DNA from: an uncultured Caulobacteraceae bacterium
GTDB lineage: Bacteria > Pseudomonadota > Alphaproteobacteria > Caulobacterales > TH1-2
Reading direction: 5' to 3'
NCBI GenBank assembly: GCA_937967425.1
Contig: CALBST010000460.1
Location: forward strand, 1 to 13,298
Length of the DNA: 13,298 bases
Numbering within the stretch: the first letter of the stretch is position 1; each line of letters begins with the position of its first letter. Positions 6,097 to 12,471 of the stretch are shown in pieces. A program made the translations under genes and the position numbers. The notes under the pieces were generated by a model. That model did not search any database and was not told the DNA's origin. It saw only the letters and a list, made by a program, of their open reading frames with translations.

Positions 6097-7692
6097 ATGC
6101 TGAGCACACCGACGCCGTTGGAGCAGGGCGCGCTTCTGATGTCGCTCCTGCTCATTGCTGGCTTTCTGATTGGCCATCCCTGGGGCCGGGTGGCGGCGCT
6201 TCGGACTTTGGGCGCGGTTTGGGACGCTATCTCATCCATCAGCGCCCGATTTGCGCTCGCATTTCACTATGTACTGCCGGCGAAGGAGCGTGACGGCAGC
6301 CTGCCGCGCATCCGGCTCTGGCTCTGGAGCGGGCTCAATGTCCTTTTGGTGATGCTCTGGCTAACCGGCCGTTTCTTCGGCCGTGACGCTGCATTCTATG
6401 ATGCGATCGGCTGGGCCAATACATTGTTCGCCACTGTAAATCTGACGCTCGTCACCGGCGCTTATGCGGCGTTGCAGGAGGGCGTCGCCATCATGAATGC
6501 AGAAGAGGGATGGCGCAAACGCGAGTTCAAGCGCGATGCGCTAGCGGTGCGGCATGCGGGATTCGTCATCGCCTCGGTGGTGTTTCTCGGGCTGCAGACG
6601 GCCGCTGTGATGCATTGGCTGCAAGCGATGCACGATGTTGCCTTCGTGACTGTGCGCACGAGCCTGGGATCAACCTATTTCGACATTCTCGTTGCATTAC
6701 TCAATGCGTTGCCGTTCACGCAGATCTTGGTTGGCGCGCCGCGTCTGGCCGACGGCGTTGCGTTTGCGCCTGGACTAGGCTTCGTGTTCGGGCAATCGTT
6801 TGCGCTGTTCGGCGCAGCCCTGCTGATCAGCACCTTGATCAATTTCGTCCAGCAGCACATCGCCTTCCGGAAAATGATCGATCGTCTCTTGCTCATGACA
6901 GACGTCGGCATGCGCCCGCTCGTTCTTGCCAAATTCAAGCGCGCGCCGACCGCAATCAAGCGCTATCTTGGCCGCCGCTTCGGTCAGGAGACTGCGCCAG
7001 TGAAGCAGATCAAACTCTTGGAACTGGCAGTCGAGCGCCCAATGTGGAGCGCGCCCATCATGTTCATGGGCCGGCTGCCGCGTCTTGCGCCGGAGGTGAA
7101 GAAAGAGGGCGGATTGATGATGGTCGCGTTTGTCGATCAGCGCGTCGACGCGATGGACGAGGCCTTGCGTGGCGAGATCGTTGAGCGCGCCAAGACCATC
7201 TTCTCTGCGTTGGATACTGATGAAGACAAGGCGCTGATCGCGCGGATCATAACGCCGTGCCTTGAGCATTTGTGCGCGAGCAACGATCCATCCATTGCAT
7301 CGCACTGGGCCCGCGAACTGCGCAAGAAGCCGTCCCTGCAGAGATTGCTGGAAAGTCAGTTCAGTGGCGCGCTGGCAACGCGTGCCGCCACGCTGGTTGT
7401 GTCATGCAAGGCCGACGAAGCATGGCCGGCGCTCATCGATGCGATGAGCAAGTTCTCGGACACGGTCCGCGTGCCTTTGTTGCAGAATATGGCCGACATC
7501 GTCAGCTCGGGTTTGGCGACCGCTCGTACGAGTTGGCCGGCGATTATGGACGCCGCCAACGATCGGTTGCGCGCCCATCCCAGCCCGGCATTCGAGGCGG
7601 GTCTAGTGCGCTTGCGCGCGACGATCACTGCAAAGCAGCGCCAAGCACGACCCGCGGCAGCGGGCACGCCAGCGCGAGCGGCCGCGGCCTGA
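6097..7692 (+). CDS. Polytopic membrane protein with large helical C-terminal region, unknown family
   Basis: A 531-aa protein I cannot assign to a family. The N-terminal half has about six hydrophobic segments (numbered from the ATG at 6097): roughly 13-29, 68-86, 95-120, 150-172, 188-208 and 225-250. Between the first two is a loop containing PAKERDGSLPR. The second half (about 260-510) is soluble, strongly helical and Leu/Ala-rich, with ~30-40-residue helical units that resemble a HEAT/ARM-like solenoid, and it ends in a low-complexity Ala/Arg tail. Two starts are possible: GTG at 6088 and ATG at 6097. GGAGGA sits almost directly against the ATG, unusually close, so the exact start is unsure. 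The gene diverges from the TIR-FGE gene and its stop is 3 nt from the convergent ArdC-tail gene. A membrane effector or receptor working with the TIR proteins is a hypothesis only. Confidence 0.8.
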   Translation: MLSTPTPLEQGALLMSLLLIAGFLIGHPWGRVAALRTLGAVWDAISSISARFALAFHYVLPAKERDGSLPRIRLWLWSGLNVLLVMLWLTGRFFGRDAAFYDAIGWANTLFATVNLTLVTGAYAALQEGVAIMNAEEGWRKREFKRDALAVRHAGFVIASVVFLGLQTAAVMHWLQAMHDVAFVTVRTSLGSTYFDILVALLNALPFTQILVGAPRLADGVAFAPGLGFVFGQSFALFGAALLISTLINFVQQHIAFRKMIDRLLLMTDVGMRPLVLAKFKRAPTAIKRYLGRRFGQETAPVKQIKLLELAVERPMWSAPIMFMGRLPRLAPEVKKEGGLMMVAFVDQRVDAMDEALRGEIVERAKTIFSALDTDEDKALIARIITPCLEHLCASNDPSIASHWARELRKKPSLQRLLESQFSGALATRAATLVVSCKADEAWPALIDAMSKFSDTVRVPLLQNMADIVSSGLATARTSWPAIMDAANDRLRAHPSPAFEAGLVRLRATITAKQRQARPAAAGTPARAAAA

Positions 7693-7695
7693 TCA

Positions 7696-7962
7696 TCATT
7701 GTTCCTGGGTTGCGCTGACCGGGGGCGGGCCTGCTTTATCGATAAGCCAATCCACGGCGGCCTGCGCTTTGGCGCCCGCCGCCAGAAACGCCCGCGGTTC
7801 GTCGCGCAACAGCTCGAGCCAACTGGCGATGTAACTGGCGTGATCCTCAAGATGGAAAGGAGCCAAGCCTGCCATCGCGCCAAGGATGGCCGACCCAAAT
7901 TCCGCGGTATATCCTGACAGTCCAGCTGGACTCGGAACGATTTCCACAGTTTTACGAGCCAT
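7696..7962 (-). CDS. Stand-alone ArdC C-terminal-tail protein
   Basis: An 88-aa protein whose residues ~19-75 align by eye with the C-terminal end of the upstream ArdC-like protein: AEFGSAILGAMAGL, then DHASYIASWLELLRDEPRAF, then AAGAKAQAAVDWL. The ArdC copy has SELTASFILADLGL, DHAAYLASWMEVLKSDPRAI and AASKAQQAADWM. It lacks the N-terminal DNA-binding part and the HExxH zinc site. Its ATG shares one base with the ArdC stop (TGATG), so translation is coupled. A longer frame to 8118 is only a shadow of the ArdC gene. It may be a remnant of a second full gene, or a small partner or modulator of ArdC. The intact frame and coupling favour an expressed protein. Confidence 0.7.
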   Translation of the reverse strand: MARKTVEIVPSPAGLSGYTAEFGSAILGAMAGLAPFHLEDHASYIASWLELLRDEPRAFLAAGAKAQAAVDWLIDKAGPPPVSATQEQ

Positions 7963-8846
7963 CACGCAGCCTCCTGGCTGCGTGATGGCTGCATGGAATG
8001 CATCCAGTCTGCGGCTTGCTGAGCCTTCGACGCGGCGGTGAAGATGGCGCGCGGGTCGGACTTCAAAACCTCCATCCACGATGCAAGGTAAGCGGCGTGA
8101 TCTGGGCGCGGTTCGCAAGCAAGTCCGAGATCGGCGAGAATGAAACTCGCGGTCAATTCGGAAATTGCTTCGTCCATCGCATAAGAGAAAGAACCGAAAC
8201 GCCCTGTGAGATCGCGATCGAGCCGATGCTTTGCTCCCGATGCATGCGCATGCTCATGCACACTAACTCCGATGGCAGAGACGGCGTCCTTGAAGCGCTC
8301 GAACGGCGGCAGGTGTACGGTGTCGGTCGAGGGATGATAGTAAGCCATGTCGCCGCCGATCACGACGGGCACCTTCAGCGCGGCGATGAAAGCCTCTGCA
8401 TGCGTGATGCGCTCGCTCTCGGGAAGGCGCGGGGTCTCTGGCGCCGAATAGTCGTCGACTTGCGCGATGTTAAAGAGAGAGAAGCCGCGCGCGAACATGC
8501 GCGGACGACGCGCGCAATCTTCATCGTCGCTGTCTGCGCCATCCGTGCGCTTCCAGAACACGGCAAGCGTTGCGCGCTCACCTTTACGAACCTGTGCGCC
8601 GAGCTTGGCCCAGCAGCGATAGGTGCCCCAAAGACCGTGGGTGTAACCTGCGTGCTCGCCCGCGGCCCACAGAGCGAGAATGTTGAGGCCGCGATATGCA
8701 ACGCCGGTTGCGACATTGATGGGACGCGCGGCGGGAGAACCGTCGTGATGCCAGGGCATGCGCCATTTGTCGGCGCCGCGCTCGATGGCGGCGAGAATGT
8801 CGGCGGTGATGCGCTCATAGATGCTGGCGCGTTGAGAAGATGACAT
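7962..8846 (-). CDS. ArdC-like antirestriction protein (ssDNA-binding domain plus zincin-like metallopeptidase)
   Basis: A 294-aa protein of the ArdC/DUF1738 type, encoded on mobile elements to protect single-stranded incoming DNA from host restriction. The N-terminal domain (about 5-130) includes IYERITADILAAIERG, MPWHHDGSPAARPINV, YRGLNILALW, GLWGTYRCWAKLGAQVRKGE and FSLFNIAQVDD. The C-terminal metallopeptidase-like domain carries His197-Glu198-His199-Ala200-His201 (HExxH), with DEAISELTASF providing a candidate third ligand (Glu226 or Glu230), then the conserved HAAYLASWMEVLKSDPRAIF tail. The start at 8846 has a GGAG element 8 nt upstream, but that element is paired in a 6-bp stem. The gene is followed by the coupled tail protein, and a second, broken ArdC copy lies beyond the mer block in the same orientation. 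Confidence 0.92.
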   Translation of the reverse strand: MSSSQRASIYERITADILAAIERGADKWRMPWHHDGSPAARPINVATGVAYRGLNILALWAAGEHAGYTHGLWGTYRCWAKLGAQVRKGERATLAVFWKRTDGADSDDEDCARRPRMFARGFSLFNIAQVDDYSAPETPRLPESERITHAEAFIAALKVPVVIGGDMAYYHPSTDTVHLPPFERFKDAVSAIGVSVHEHAHASGAKHRLDRDLTGRFGSFSYAMDEAISELTASFILADLGLACEPRPDHAAYLASWMEVLKSDPRAIFTAASKAQQAADWMHSMQPSRSQEAA

Positions 8847-8853
8847 CGGTGAA

Positions 8854-8873
8854 GCTCCGAACCCAGCCGGAGC
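8854..8873 (-). promoter_or_regulatory. Hairpin sequestering the ArdC ribosome site
   Basis: GCTCCG (8854-8859) and CGGAGC (8868-8873) form a 6-bp stem with an 8-nt loop. On the minus-strand transcript the arm nearest the start contains the GGAG ribosome site 8 nt before the ATG, so a folded leader would block initiation. This is seen in sequence; the regulatory effect is inferred. Confidence 0.45.
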
Positions 8874-9017
8874 CGATCTCCGGCGGCGGAGCTTTGAATG
8901 CGGCGCTCGTGAGCGCCGGCGCGCACCCGAACGGGCCGCAGCGAAGCGGAGGACGGCGCCAGCCGTTGCGCGGCGGCGCGGGCGCCGCCAGCTCCGCCTA
9001 TTCGCCGGAGATCGGCT
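8871..9017. repeat. 15-bp inverted repeat flanking nested hairpins upstream of ArdC
   Basis: AGCCGATCTCCGGCG (8871-8885) recurs as its exact reverse complement at 9003-9017. Between the arms lie an 8-bp hairpin (8901-8908 with 8911-8918, GT loop) and a 7-bp hairpin (8972-8978 with 8983-8989, CGGG loop). The 206-nt gap between the ArdC start and the next gene has no convincing reading frame. It may be a structured leader, a single-strand promoter of the type some plasmid-entry genes use, or an element end. Confidence 0.6.
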
Positions 9018-9052
9018 TTGCGATGTGTGGAGAGCGCTGACGCGTCGCCGGC

Positions 9053-9451
9053 TTACGCGTCGCGACGCAGATAGCGGCCCCAGGCCAGCTCGATCGCGTA
9101 AGTTAGGCTAAAGAGCACAAGCGCGCCGGTCACGATCGCGCCCAAGCTCATGGCGTCCGCGTCGAGGGGATCCAGAGCGACCAGCCCGGCCAGCAGCGCG
9201 CCGGCTAGTAGGACGGGGCCGGAAAAGAAGCAGTGCAGCCGCCCGCAGCGGCGCGCGTTGACAAGGCAGGCCGCGCCCATCCAAGCGAGCGCAAGCGACC
9301 AGGCGCCGGCGGCCCACGCAACCGAGGGCGAGAAGAGACTAGCAGCGGCGCCGACGAGCACCGGCGCGCCCCAGACAGCGAGGAAGCTGCCGATGTTGGC
9401 CGACAAGTCGCGCCGCGCGCACGCTTCGTCGGCTGTGCGGGGCTGACGCAT
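9053..9451 (-). CDS. Small Cys-containing membrane protein at the end of the mer operon
   Basis: A 132-aa integral membrane protein with about four hydrophobic segments (roughly 20-40, 45-65, 77-93 and 101-121). A conserved-looking motif NARRCGRLHCFFSGP (65-79) places Cys69 and His73-Cys74 at a membrane edge, with further cysteines at 11 and 62. The start ATG at 9451 lies 4 nt after the merA stop; an in-frame start at 9511 would overlap merA by 56 nt and is rejected. Position and thiol-rich composition suggest a role in mercury handling, such as Hg(II) uptake, but I cannot name a mer family for it. It is the last gene of the mer transcription unit. Confidence 0.75.
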   Translation of the reverse strand: MRQPRTADEACARRDLSANIGSFLAVWGAPVLVGAAASLFSPSVAWAAGAWSLALAWMGAACLVNARRCGRLHCFFSGPVLLAGALLAGLVALDPLDADAMSLGAIVTGALVLFSLTYAIELAWGRYLRRDA

Positions 9452-9455
9452 CACG

Positions 9456-10883
9456 TCACCCGGCGCAGCAGGAGAGCTTGGCGACGTCGCGCTCGAAGCC
9501 TTGCGCGGCAAGCTTCAAACCCTCGACGGTGGTAAGGTAGGGAAAGATGGTCTCGCCAAGCGCGCGCGCGGTCATGGCGTGCTTGAGCGCTAGCGCCAGC
9601 GTCTGGATGCTGTCGGCTCCTTCGGGGGCGAGGATCTGTCCGCCCAGCAAACGATCGCTGCGCGCGTCGGCGACAAGCTTGATGAGCCCGCGCGTGTCGC
9701 GTGCAGCCAGCGCGCGCGGGACTTGGTCGAGCGGAACGACAGAGACTTTCACCTCATGTCCGGCGGCTAAGGCTTGGGCTTCGGTCAGGCCCACGCCGGC
9801 GACCTGGGGATCGGTGAACACGACCCACGGCATTGCTGCATTGTCGTAAGTGAGCGCATCGCCATTAAGCGCATTGCGCGCGGCCAGCTTGGCCCCGTAG
9901 GCGGCCATGTAGACGAACTGGTCGCGGTTGGTCACATCGCCCGCGGCGTAGACGCCGGCCTTGCTCGTGCGCATGTACGCATCGACGATGATGGCGCCGC
10001 GCTCGTCTTGAGCGACGCTCGCCTCGGCGAGGCCCAGCCCTTCGACGTTGGGCGCGCGGCCGGTGGCGATGAGGAGCTTTTCGGCGCGCAACTCGATCAG
10101 CTCGCCGTCGTCCTTGACGCACAGCGTGACGCCCGCAGCGTCCTCGCGGCAGGCGTCGTAGGCGACGCCGCAATGAAGGCGCATGCCCTCGTCTCGAAAC
10201 ACCTCCATCAGCGCGTCGGACACTTCTGGCTCGGCCTGCGGCAACAGGCGCGAGCGGCACACCATGGTCACCGCGACGCCCATGCGCGCCATCATCTGCG
10301 CCAGCTCGGCGCCGATGAAGCCGCCGCCCACGACGATCAGGCTCTTCGGCAGTGTGTCCAACTCAAGCAGCGAGGTGCTGGTGAGAGAGCTGACCTTGTC
10401 GATCCCTGGAATTGGCGGAACCGCGGGCCGCGCGCCGGTTGTGATGACGATCTTCGGCGCGTGGATGAAGCTGTCGCCGATAACGACGCCGCCATCGACA
10501 AGGCGTGCTTCGCCTTCGATGTAGGCGATGCTCTCGTACTGCGGCAGCAAATGGACGTATTTTTTCTGCCGGAGACCGGCGACCAAATCATCCTTCGCCG
10601 CGATGACGCGGCGCCAATCGACCACGCGCGCTTCGCCGAGAATGCCGTCGAACCGGCTGGCGGCGCGCGCGCCGTGCAGCGCCTCGGCGGCGCGGATCAT
10701 GGTCTTGGACGGCACGCAGCCGACATTGACGCAGGTGCCGCCAATCACGCCATGTCCGATCAGCGCCACGCGCGCGCCTTGCTCGGCGGCGGTGATCGCG
10801 GCCGAAAAACCGGCAGAGCCCGCGCCGATGACGGCGAGGTCGTAGGCTTCGTCTTTTCTTGGAGTCGCGCAGCAGTCGGACAT
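9456..10883 (-). CDS. merA: Mercuric reductase
   Basis: A 475-aa NADPH- and FAD-dependent cytoplasmic flavoprotein that reduces Hg(II) to volatile Hg(0). The FAD-binding GAGSAG motif is at 20-25, the redox-active pair is Cys51/Cys56 in GGTCVNVGCVPSK, the NAD(P)-binding segment VVGGGFIGAELAQ is near 180, and a second FAD motif includes VYAAGDVTN. The C-terminal Hg-binding pair Cys472-Cys473 (KLSCCAG) and the FPYLTTVEGLKLAAQ motif separate it from other disulfide reductases. It lacks the N-terminal MerP-like domain of the long forms, but a Cys4-Cys5 pair sits at the very N-terminus and might serve as a minimal metal-passing site. The ATG at 10883 is 1 nt after the merF stop, within a tight operon. 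Confidence 0.97.
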   Translation of the reverse strand: MSDCCATPRKDEAYDLAVIGAGSAGFSAAITAAEQGARVALIGHGVIGGTCVNVGCVPSKTMIRAAEALHGARAASRFDGILGEARVVDWRRVIAAKDDLVAGLRQKKYVHLLPQYESIAYIEGEARLVDGGVVIGDSFIHAPKIVITTGARPAVPPIPGIDKVSSLTSTSLLELDTLPKSLIVVGGGFIGAELAQMMARMGVAVTMVCRSRLLPQAEPEVSDALMEVFRDEGMRLHCGVAYDACREDAAGVTLCVKDDGELIELRAEKLLIATGRAPNVEGLGLAEASVAQDERGAIIVDAYMRTSKAGVYAAGDVTNRDQFVYMAAYGAKLAARNALNGDALTYDNAAMPWVVFTDPQVAGVGLTEAQALAAGHEVKVSVVPLDQVPRALAARDTRGLIKLVADARSDRLLGGQILAPEGADSIQTLALALKHAMTARALGETIFPYLTTVEGLKLAAQGFERDVAKLSCCAG

Positions 10884-10884
10884 A

Positions 10885-11115
10885 TCAGGCTTTCTTGTGC
10901 GAACGATCAGTGGCGCTGCGCCGGCGGCGGGCGAGCGCTCTGAGCCCCAGCGCCAAGGCGGCTAGCGCGGCGACGCCTATGAGTAAGGGCAGAAACAGGC
11001 CGCCTGCAATCGCCCGGAGGCCGGCGACGCCGAGGAACGCCAACACGATCGGGGTCAGCAGACAGCACAGCGCCGCCGCGATGATGCCGATCGAGAGGAC
11101 CGGCCACTCTCTCAT
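10885..11115 (-). CDS. merF: MerF-like mercuric ion transporter
   Basis: A 76-aa inner-membrane protein with two hydrophobic segments (about 6-34 and 38-62) and a basic C-terminus. The first segment carries the vicinal pair Cys17-Cys18 in AALCCLLTPIVLAFLGVAGL, which matches the MerF pattern for passing Hg(II) across the membrane. The second, cytoplasmic Cys pair found in typical MerF is missing; the C-terminus is Arg/Lys-rich instead. The ATG overlaps the merP stop (ATGA), showing translational coupling, and merA follows after 1 nt. Placed between merP and merA, it is a second transporter beside MerT. Assignment rests on motif and position. Confidence 0.85.
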   Translation of the reverse strand: MREWPVLSIGIIAAALCCLLTPIVLAFLGVAGLRAIAGGLFLPLLIGVAALAALALGLRALARRRRSATDRSHKKA

Positions 11116-11453
11116 GAGGCCGGCGTGACGAGACGCGCGGGATAGCCAGCGTTGGTGGAGGCTGCGGCGATCGCTTCGGGCGTGGCGCGGCCGGCGTCGT
11201 AGGTCACCGTGGCGCGCTTCGATTCGAAGTCGACTTCGACCGAACGCACGCCGTCAACGCGCGACATCGCCGTGCGCACGGTGATCGGGCAGGTCGCGCA
11301 GGTCATGTTGTCGACTATAAACGACGCGGTGCGCACCTGCGCCTGCGCGATCTGGGCTTGCGCTTGTGCCGCCGATTGCAATGGCGCGAGCGTAACAACA
11401 GCGCCGAGCGCCCCGAGTGCGGCGAGCGCGCCGATGATCATGAGCTTCTTCAT
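11112..11453 (-). CDS. merP: Periplasmic mercury-binding protein
   Basis: A 113-aa secreted HMA-domain protein that binds Hg(II) in the periplasm and hands it to the membrane transporter. It has a signal peptide (MKKLMIIGAL plus a hydrophobic core to about residue 30, AQA-type cleavage region) and a Gln/Ala linker to about 40. The ferredoxin-like metal domain follows, with the DNMTCATC site (Cys52, Cys55) and the characteristic VEVDFESKRATVTYD strand pair. The signal-linker is somewhat longer than in classic MerP. A clear AAGGAG ribosome site precedes the ATG at 11453. Its stop overlaps the merF start. Confidence 0.95.
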   Translation of the reverse strand: MKKLMIIGALAALGALGAVVTLAPLQSAAQAQAQIAQAQVRTASFIVDNMTCATCPITVRTAMSRVDGVRSVEVDFESKRATVTYDAGRATPEAIAAASTNAGYPARLVTPAS

Positions 11454-11465
11454 CGATTCTCTCCT

Positions 11466-11834
11466 TCAGTAGAAATACGGCGCCCACCAATCGATGGTGG
11501 CGGCCAATATGACGAGCGCGGCGGCAAGCCAGAGCGCGCTCTGCGTGATCAGCGCCGATTGCGGGCGCGCGCAATACGAGCCGTCCTCGCATTTGGGTTT
11601 CGGCCGGAAATAAACCTGCCAGAAGCCGAGCCCGATGAAGACCGCCGCGATGGCGATGAAGACCGGCTTATACGGTTCGAGCGCGGTGAAATTGCCGATC
11701 CAAGCGCCGGATACGCCGAGCGTCACCAGCACCAGCGGCAGGATGCAGCAGGACGAGGCGAGGACGGCGCCGGCGACGCCGCCGGCGGCGAGCCAGCCCT
11801 GACGGGGACCGGGATCGGGGCTTTGCTGCATCAT
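11466..11834 (-). CDS. merT: Mercuric transport protein
   Basis: A 122-aa inner-membrane protein with three hydrophobic segments (about 15-40, 55-75 and 97-115). The first contains the vicinal pair Cys29-Cys30 (SSCCILPLVLVTLG), which accepts Hg(II) from MerP. The loop after the second segment holds a second pair, Cys82 and Cys88 (KCEDGSYC), which passes it inward to MerA. It is the first gene of the minus-strand mer operon, directly downstream of the MerR-type promoter. Two adjacent ATG codons (11834 and 11831) could serve as the start. Length and motif order match the family. Confidence 0.96.
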   Translation of the reverse strand: MMQQSPDPGPRQGWLAAGGVAGAVLASSCCILPLVLVTLGVSGAWIGNFTALEPYKPVFIAIAAVFIGLGFWQVYFRPKPKCEDGSYCARPQSALITQSALWLAAALVILAATIDWWAPYFY

Positions 11835-11850
11835 GGGATCACGCTACAAT
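11823..11850 (+). promoter_or_regulatory. Divergent merR promoter
   Basis: TACAAT at 11845-11850 is a good -10 box on the plus strand, with a weak TTGCTG at 11823-11828 16 nt upstream. The predicted start falls inside the MerR dyad, so MerR bound there would repress its own gene, as in other mer operons. Confidence 0.55.
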
Positions 11851-11871
11851 CTGTAGCGACTACAGGATCAA
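11841..11871 (-). promoter_or_regulatory. mer structural-gene promoter with MerR operator
   Basis: On the minus strand, TTGATC (-35, 11871-11866) and TAGCGT (-10, 11846-11841) are separated by exactly 19 nt, the over-long spacing that MerR-family activators correct by DNA distortion. Within the spacer lies a perfect dyad, CTGTAG (11851-11856) and CTACAG (11860-11865) around CGA. The predicted start is close to the merT ATG, giving a very short leader. Confidence 0.85.
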
Positions 11872-11888
11872 GAGGATTTTGCAGGCCC

Positions 11889-12326
11889 ATGAAGCAAAGC
11901 CATCCCATGGCCCTATTGCGGCGCGGGGAGCTTGCGGCCCGGGTTGGCTGCAACCTCGAAACCATCCGCTATTACGAGGGCATCGGCCTCTTGCCGCACC
12001 CGCCGCGCTCCGAAGGACGCCATCGGCTCTATGACGCGGATCTGGCCAAGCGGCTGCGCTTCATCCTGCGCGGGCGCGAACTCGGCTTTTCGATCGAGGA
12101 GATTCGCGCGCTGCTAGCGATTGCCGACGGCGCTGGCGGCTGCGCCGACGTCTATGCGCTCACGACGCAGCACCTCGATGTGGTCAAGCGCAAGATCGCC
12201 GATTTGCGCAAGCTTCAGCGCATTCTGTCGGACACCGCGGCGCGCTGCGCGCGTGACGCCTCGCCTGAGTGTCCGATTATTGAGGCGATGTCGGCGCCGT
12301 CGGCGGCGCGTCCACGGCGTCGATGA
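11889..12326 (+). CDS. merR: Mercury-responsive MerR-family regulator
   Basis: A 145-aa dimeric transcription regulator. The winged-helix N-terminus (RRGELAARVGCNLETIRYYEGIGLLP, shown by its first residues RRGELAARVG at 11-20) is followed by the RHRLYDADLAKRLRFILRG segment and a long dimerisation helix. Cys85, Cys120 and Cys128 match the three cysteines that bind Hg(II) in mercury-type MerR, which separates it from copper, zinc and redox relatives. It diverges from merT and binds the dyad in between. The ATG at 11889 is used here; an internal ATG at 11907 is a possible alternative, as most homologues have few residues before the helix-turn-helix. The C-terminus is Ala/Arg-rich, and its last ~50 nt overlap a relic reading frame on the other strand. 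Confidence 0.93.
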   Translation: MKQSHPMALLRRGELAARVGCNLETIRYYEGIGLLPHPPRSEGRHRLYDADLAKRLRFILRGRELGFSIEEIRALLAIADGAGGCADVYALTTQHLDVVKRKIADLRKLQRILSDTAARCARDASPECPIIEAMSAPSAARPRRR

Positions 12327-12471
12327 CCCGCTGATAGCGGGCGATGTCGGCCTTGAGAACCGTGCGCTGTGCGCGCGACAGGCGCTTCTCCTTGAACAAG
12401 AGCTTGGCGTCGTCGCGTGCCTTGGCCCAGACCGGGCGATGACGCGCCGTGAAGCAAGCGTTGGGGCAGCA
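12277..12471 (-). pseudogene. Relic coding fragment at the mer/ArdC junction
   Basis: An open frame of 64 codons with protein-like composition (from 12471: CCPNACFTARHRPVW, then ARDDAKLLFKEKRLSRAQ, then LKADIARYQRVIDAVDA), ending in TAA. It has no start codon, and an in-frame stop lies just upstream at 12486-12484. It begins almost exactly where the neighbouring ArdC frame loses similarity, so it is probably the tail of a gene cut by the rearrangement that joined the mer block to ArdC. I do not recognise its family. Chance openness in GC-rich DNA is possible. Confidence 0.35.

Noticed and set aside
9774..10943. A 389-codon open frame on the plus strand
   Set aside because: It is antisense to merA, whose motifs are unmistakable. 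Its His/Asp/Ala/Arg-rich composition is typical of a shadow frame in GC-rich DNA.
11358..12326. A 322-codon frame that includes merR
   Set aside because: Only the last 145 codons match MerR. The upstream part is antisense to merT and merP and would run through the mer promoter.
8846..12470. A Tn3/Tn21-type mercury transposon
   Set aside because: No 38-bp terminal inverted repeats, transposase or resolvase were seen around the mer block. The 15-bp inverted repeat at 8871-9017 is local to the ArdC leader.
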